Shown here: positions 63,512 through 64,000 of the stretch, piece by piece
Numbering within the stretch: the first letter of the stretch is position 1
Layout of the letters: each line of letters begins with the position of its first letter
Source: Mycobacterium stomatepiae
Lineage (GTDB): Bacteria; Actinomycetota; Actinomycetes; Mycobacteriales; Mycobacteriaceae
Length of the DNA: 64,000 bases
Direction: 5' to 3'
NCBI RefSeq assembly: GCF_010731715.1
Contig: NZ_AP022587.1
Location: 5,208,001-5,272,000 of the forward strand
Notes under the pieces: generated by a model
The model's input: only the letters and a program-made list of their open reading frames with translations
Database searches by the model: none
Told to the model about the DNA's origin: nothing
Translations under genes and position numbers: made by a program

Positions 63512-63592
63512 CGAGAAATCAGGCGTCGGTCTGCTGCTGATCAGCCGAACCGGCAGAATGCATCGAAGGCATTACCCAACCGCTGAATCTCG
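63512..63592 (+). ncRNA. Structured leader upstream of the KimA-like gene (possible cis-regulatory RNA)
   Basis: CGAGA (63512-63516) pairs with TCTCG (63588-63592), enclosing two hairpins. One is CGGT (63527-63530) with ACCG (63549-63552), having GCTGATCAGC inside; the other is AATGC (63557-63561) with GCATT (63569-63573). This three-way-junction-like fold occupies most of the 112-bp gap. KimA genes in Bacillus are controlled by a c-di-AMP riboswitch, but the conserved motifs of that class are not evident here, so the identity is open. Confidence 0.35.
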
Positions 63593-63608
63593 GGTAAGGA
63601 ATGTTGTC

Positions 63609-64000
63609 GTGACAACTTCGGCTGGCAAACTGCGCCTCCCACTGTCGGTCCAGGACATCGCCAAGCGCCTCTTCCTGGGAAAGCCGCTGATCACCGAGGA
63701 GCTGGCAGGCGAGAAACTGTCGAATCCGGTTGCCCTAGGCGGACTTTCGCCCGACGCGATCTCGTCGACCGCCTATGGCCCCGAGCAGATTCTGATCGAA
63801 TTGCTGCCGGCCGCGGGGCTGGCGGCGTTTGCCTTGCTGCTTCCGATCACCGGCGTCATCCTGTTGATCCTGGTGTTGGTGACCGCGTCCTATCGGCAGG
63901 TCGTAATGGCCTACACCCGCGCGGGCGGGTCCTACATCGTGGCGCGGGAGAACTTCGGGCCGCGGGTGGCTCAGGTCGCCGCCGCGGCGCTGTTGATCGA
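63609..64000 (+). CDS. KimA-type APC-superfamily potassium transporter (partial, 3' end beyond window)
   Basis: From GTG 63609 the frame is open to the window end (130 codons). The start FLGKPLITEELAGEKLSNPV, then LGGLSPDAISSTAYGPEQIL and SYRQVVMAYTRAGGSYIVAR closely resemble the KimA/YdaO transporters (LSSDALSSVAYGTEQIL and AYPQGGGAYIVSKENLG in Bacillus). These are high-affinity K+:H+ symporters of the APC superfamily. In M. tuberculosis no such gene follows dapC as far as I recall. The substrate is inferred from family resemblance; an amino-acid permease remains possible. Confidence 0.8.
   Translation, partial: MTTSAGKLRLPLSVQDIAKRLFLGKPLITEELAGEKLSNPVALGGLSPDAISSTAYGPEQILIELLPAAGLAAFALLLPITGVILLILVLVTASYRQVVMAYTRAGGSYIVARENFGPRVAQVAAAALLI

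Noticed and set aside
63497..63608. Canonical c-di-AMP (ydaO) riboswitch
   Set aside because: The gene family made it attractive, but the conserved sequence blocks of that class could not be found; only an unassigned structured leader is claimed.
1..64000. tRNA, rRNA, insertion sequence, prophage or CRISPR array
   Set aside because: No cloverleaf-like segments, transposase or integrase motifs, terminal inverted repeats or spaced direct repeat arrays were seen while reading both strands.

Overview
The window is high-GC DNA (roughly two thirds G+C by eye) from a Mycobacterium. The evidence is gene content and order that match two blocks of the M. tuberculosis chromosome. Positions 1-19,900 follow Rv1120c to Rv1133c: adenylate cyclase, zwf, gnd, bpoB, ephC, an Rv1125-like gene, prpR, prpD, prpC, an Rv1132-like membrane gene and metE. 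Positions 45,190-63,500 follow Rv1156 to Rv1178: HhH-GPD repair protein, the two Ala/Pro-rich secreted proteins, pimE, pterin carbinolamine dehydratase, mutT2, typA, lpqW, a TetR gene, mshB, fbiC, TB8.4, fdxC and dapC. Genes present at these spots in M. tuberculosis but absent here include narGHJI between mutT2 and typA, and the PE/PPE pair before mshB. Extra genes here include prpB, a DoxX gene, a GGDEF gene and aofH, and a mycolate-type methyltransferase.

Left block. zwf-gnd feed the oxidative pentose phosphate pathway. The propionate module has PrpR divergent from a tightly overlapping prpD-prpB-prpC operon, with tandem GTTCGCAAA repeats between them as the likely operator. metE lies behind a cobalamin riboswitch, and the convergent DUF3556 gene and metE share a strong hairpin.

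Middle accessory region (about 20.2-45.1 kb). First come a TetR regulator, a TrpB2-like enzyme (frameshifted), an aldo-keto reductase and an SDR. Then comes a lipid or terpenoid/steroid-like catabolic cluster: a tandem TetR (Mce3R-like) regulator, a pair of acyl-CoA dehydrogenase subunits, NorD/NorQ-type VWA and AAA+ proteins, an orphan solute-binding-fold protein without signal peptide, a small membrane protein, an AveC-like membrane protein, an SDR, a cytochrome P450, an aldehyde dehydrogenase, a thiolase and an enoyl-CoA hydratase. Five genes of this cluster carry single inactivating lesions (amber stop, opal stop, two one-base frameshifts, one five-base deletion). It is followed by a type III polyketide synthase / ICMT-like methyltransferase / FAD hydroxylase operon resembling phenolic-lipid srsABC. 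The region ends in a deletion scar that fuses the truncated 3' ends of a CPBP protease gene and a SnoaL-like gene.

Right block. Core envelope and cofactor genes are intact here: pimE and lpqW (PIM/LAM pathway), mshB (mycothiol), fbiC (F420), an F420-type luciferase-like oxidoreductase, typA, fdxC and dapC. The window ends inside a KimA-type potassium transporter gene with a structured leader.

Conserved core genes are intact while accessory genes are broken repeatedly. This argues for genuine ongoing gene decay in a host- or niche-restricting mycobacterium rather than random sequencing error, although the one-base homopolymer frameshifts need read-level confirmation. No tRNA, rRNA, IS element, prophage or CRISPR array was recognised.
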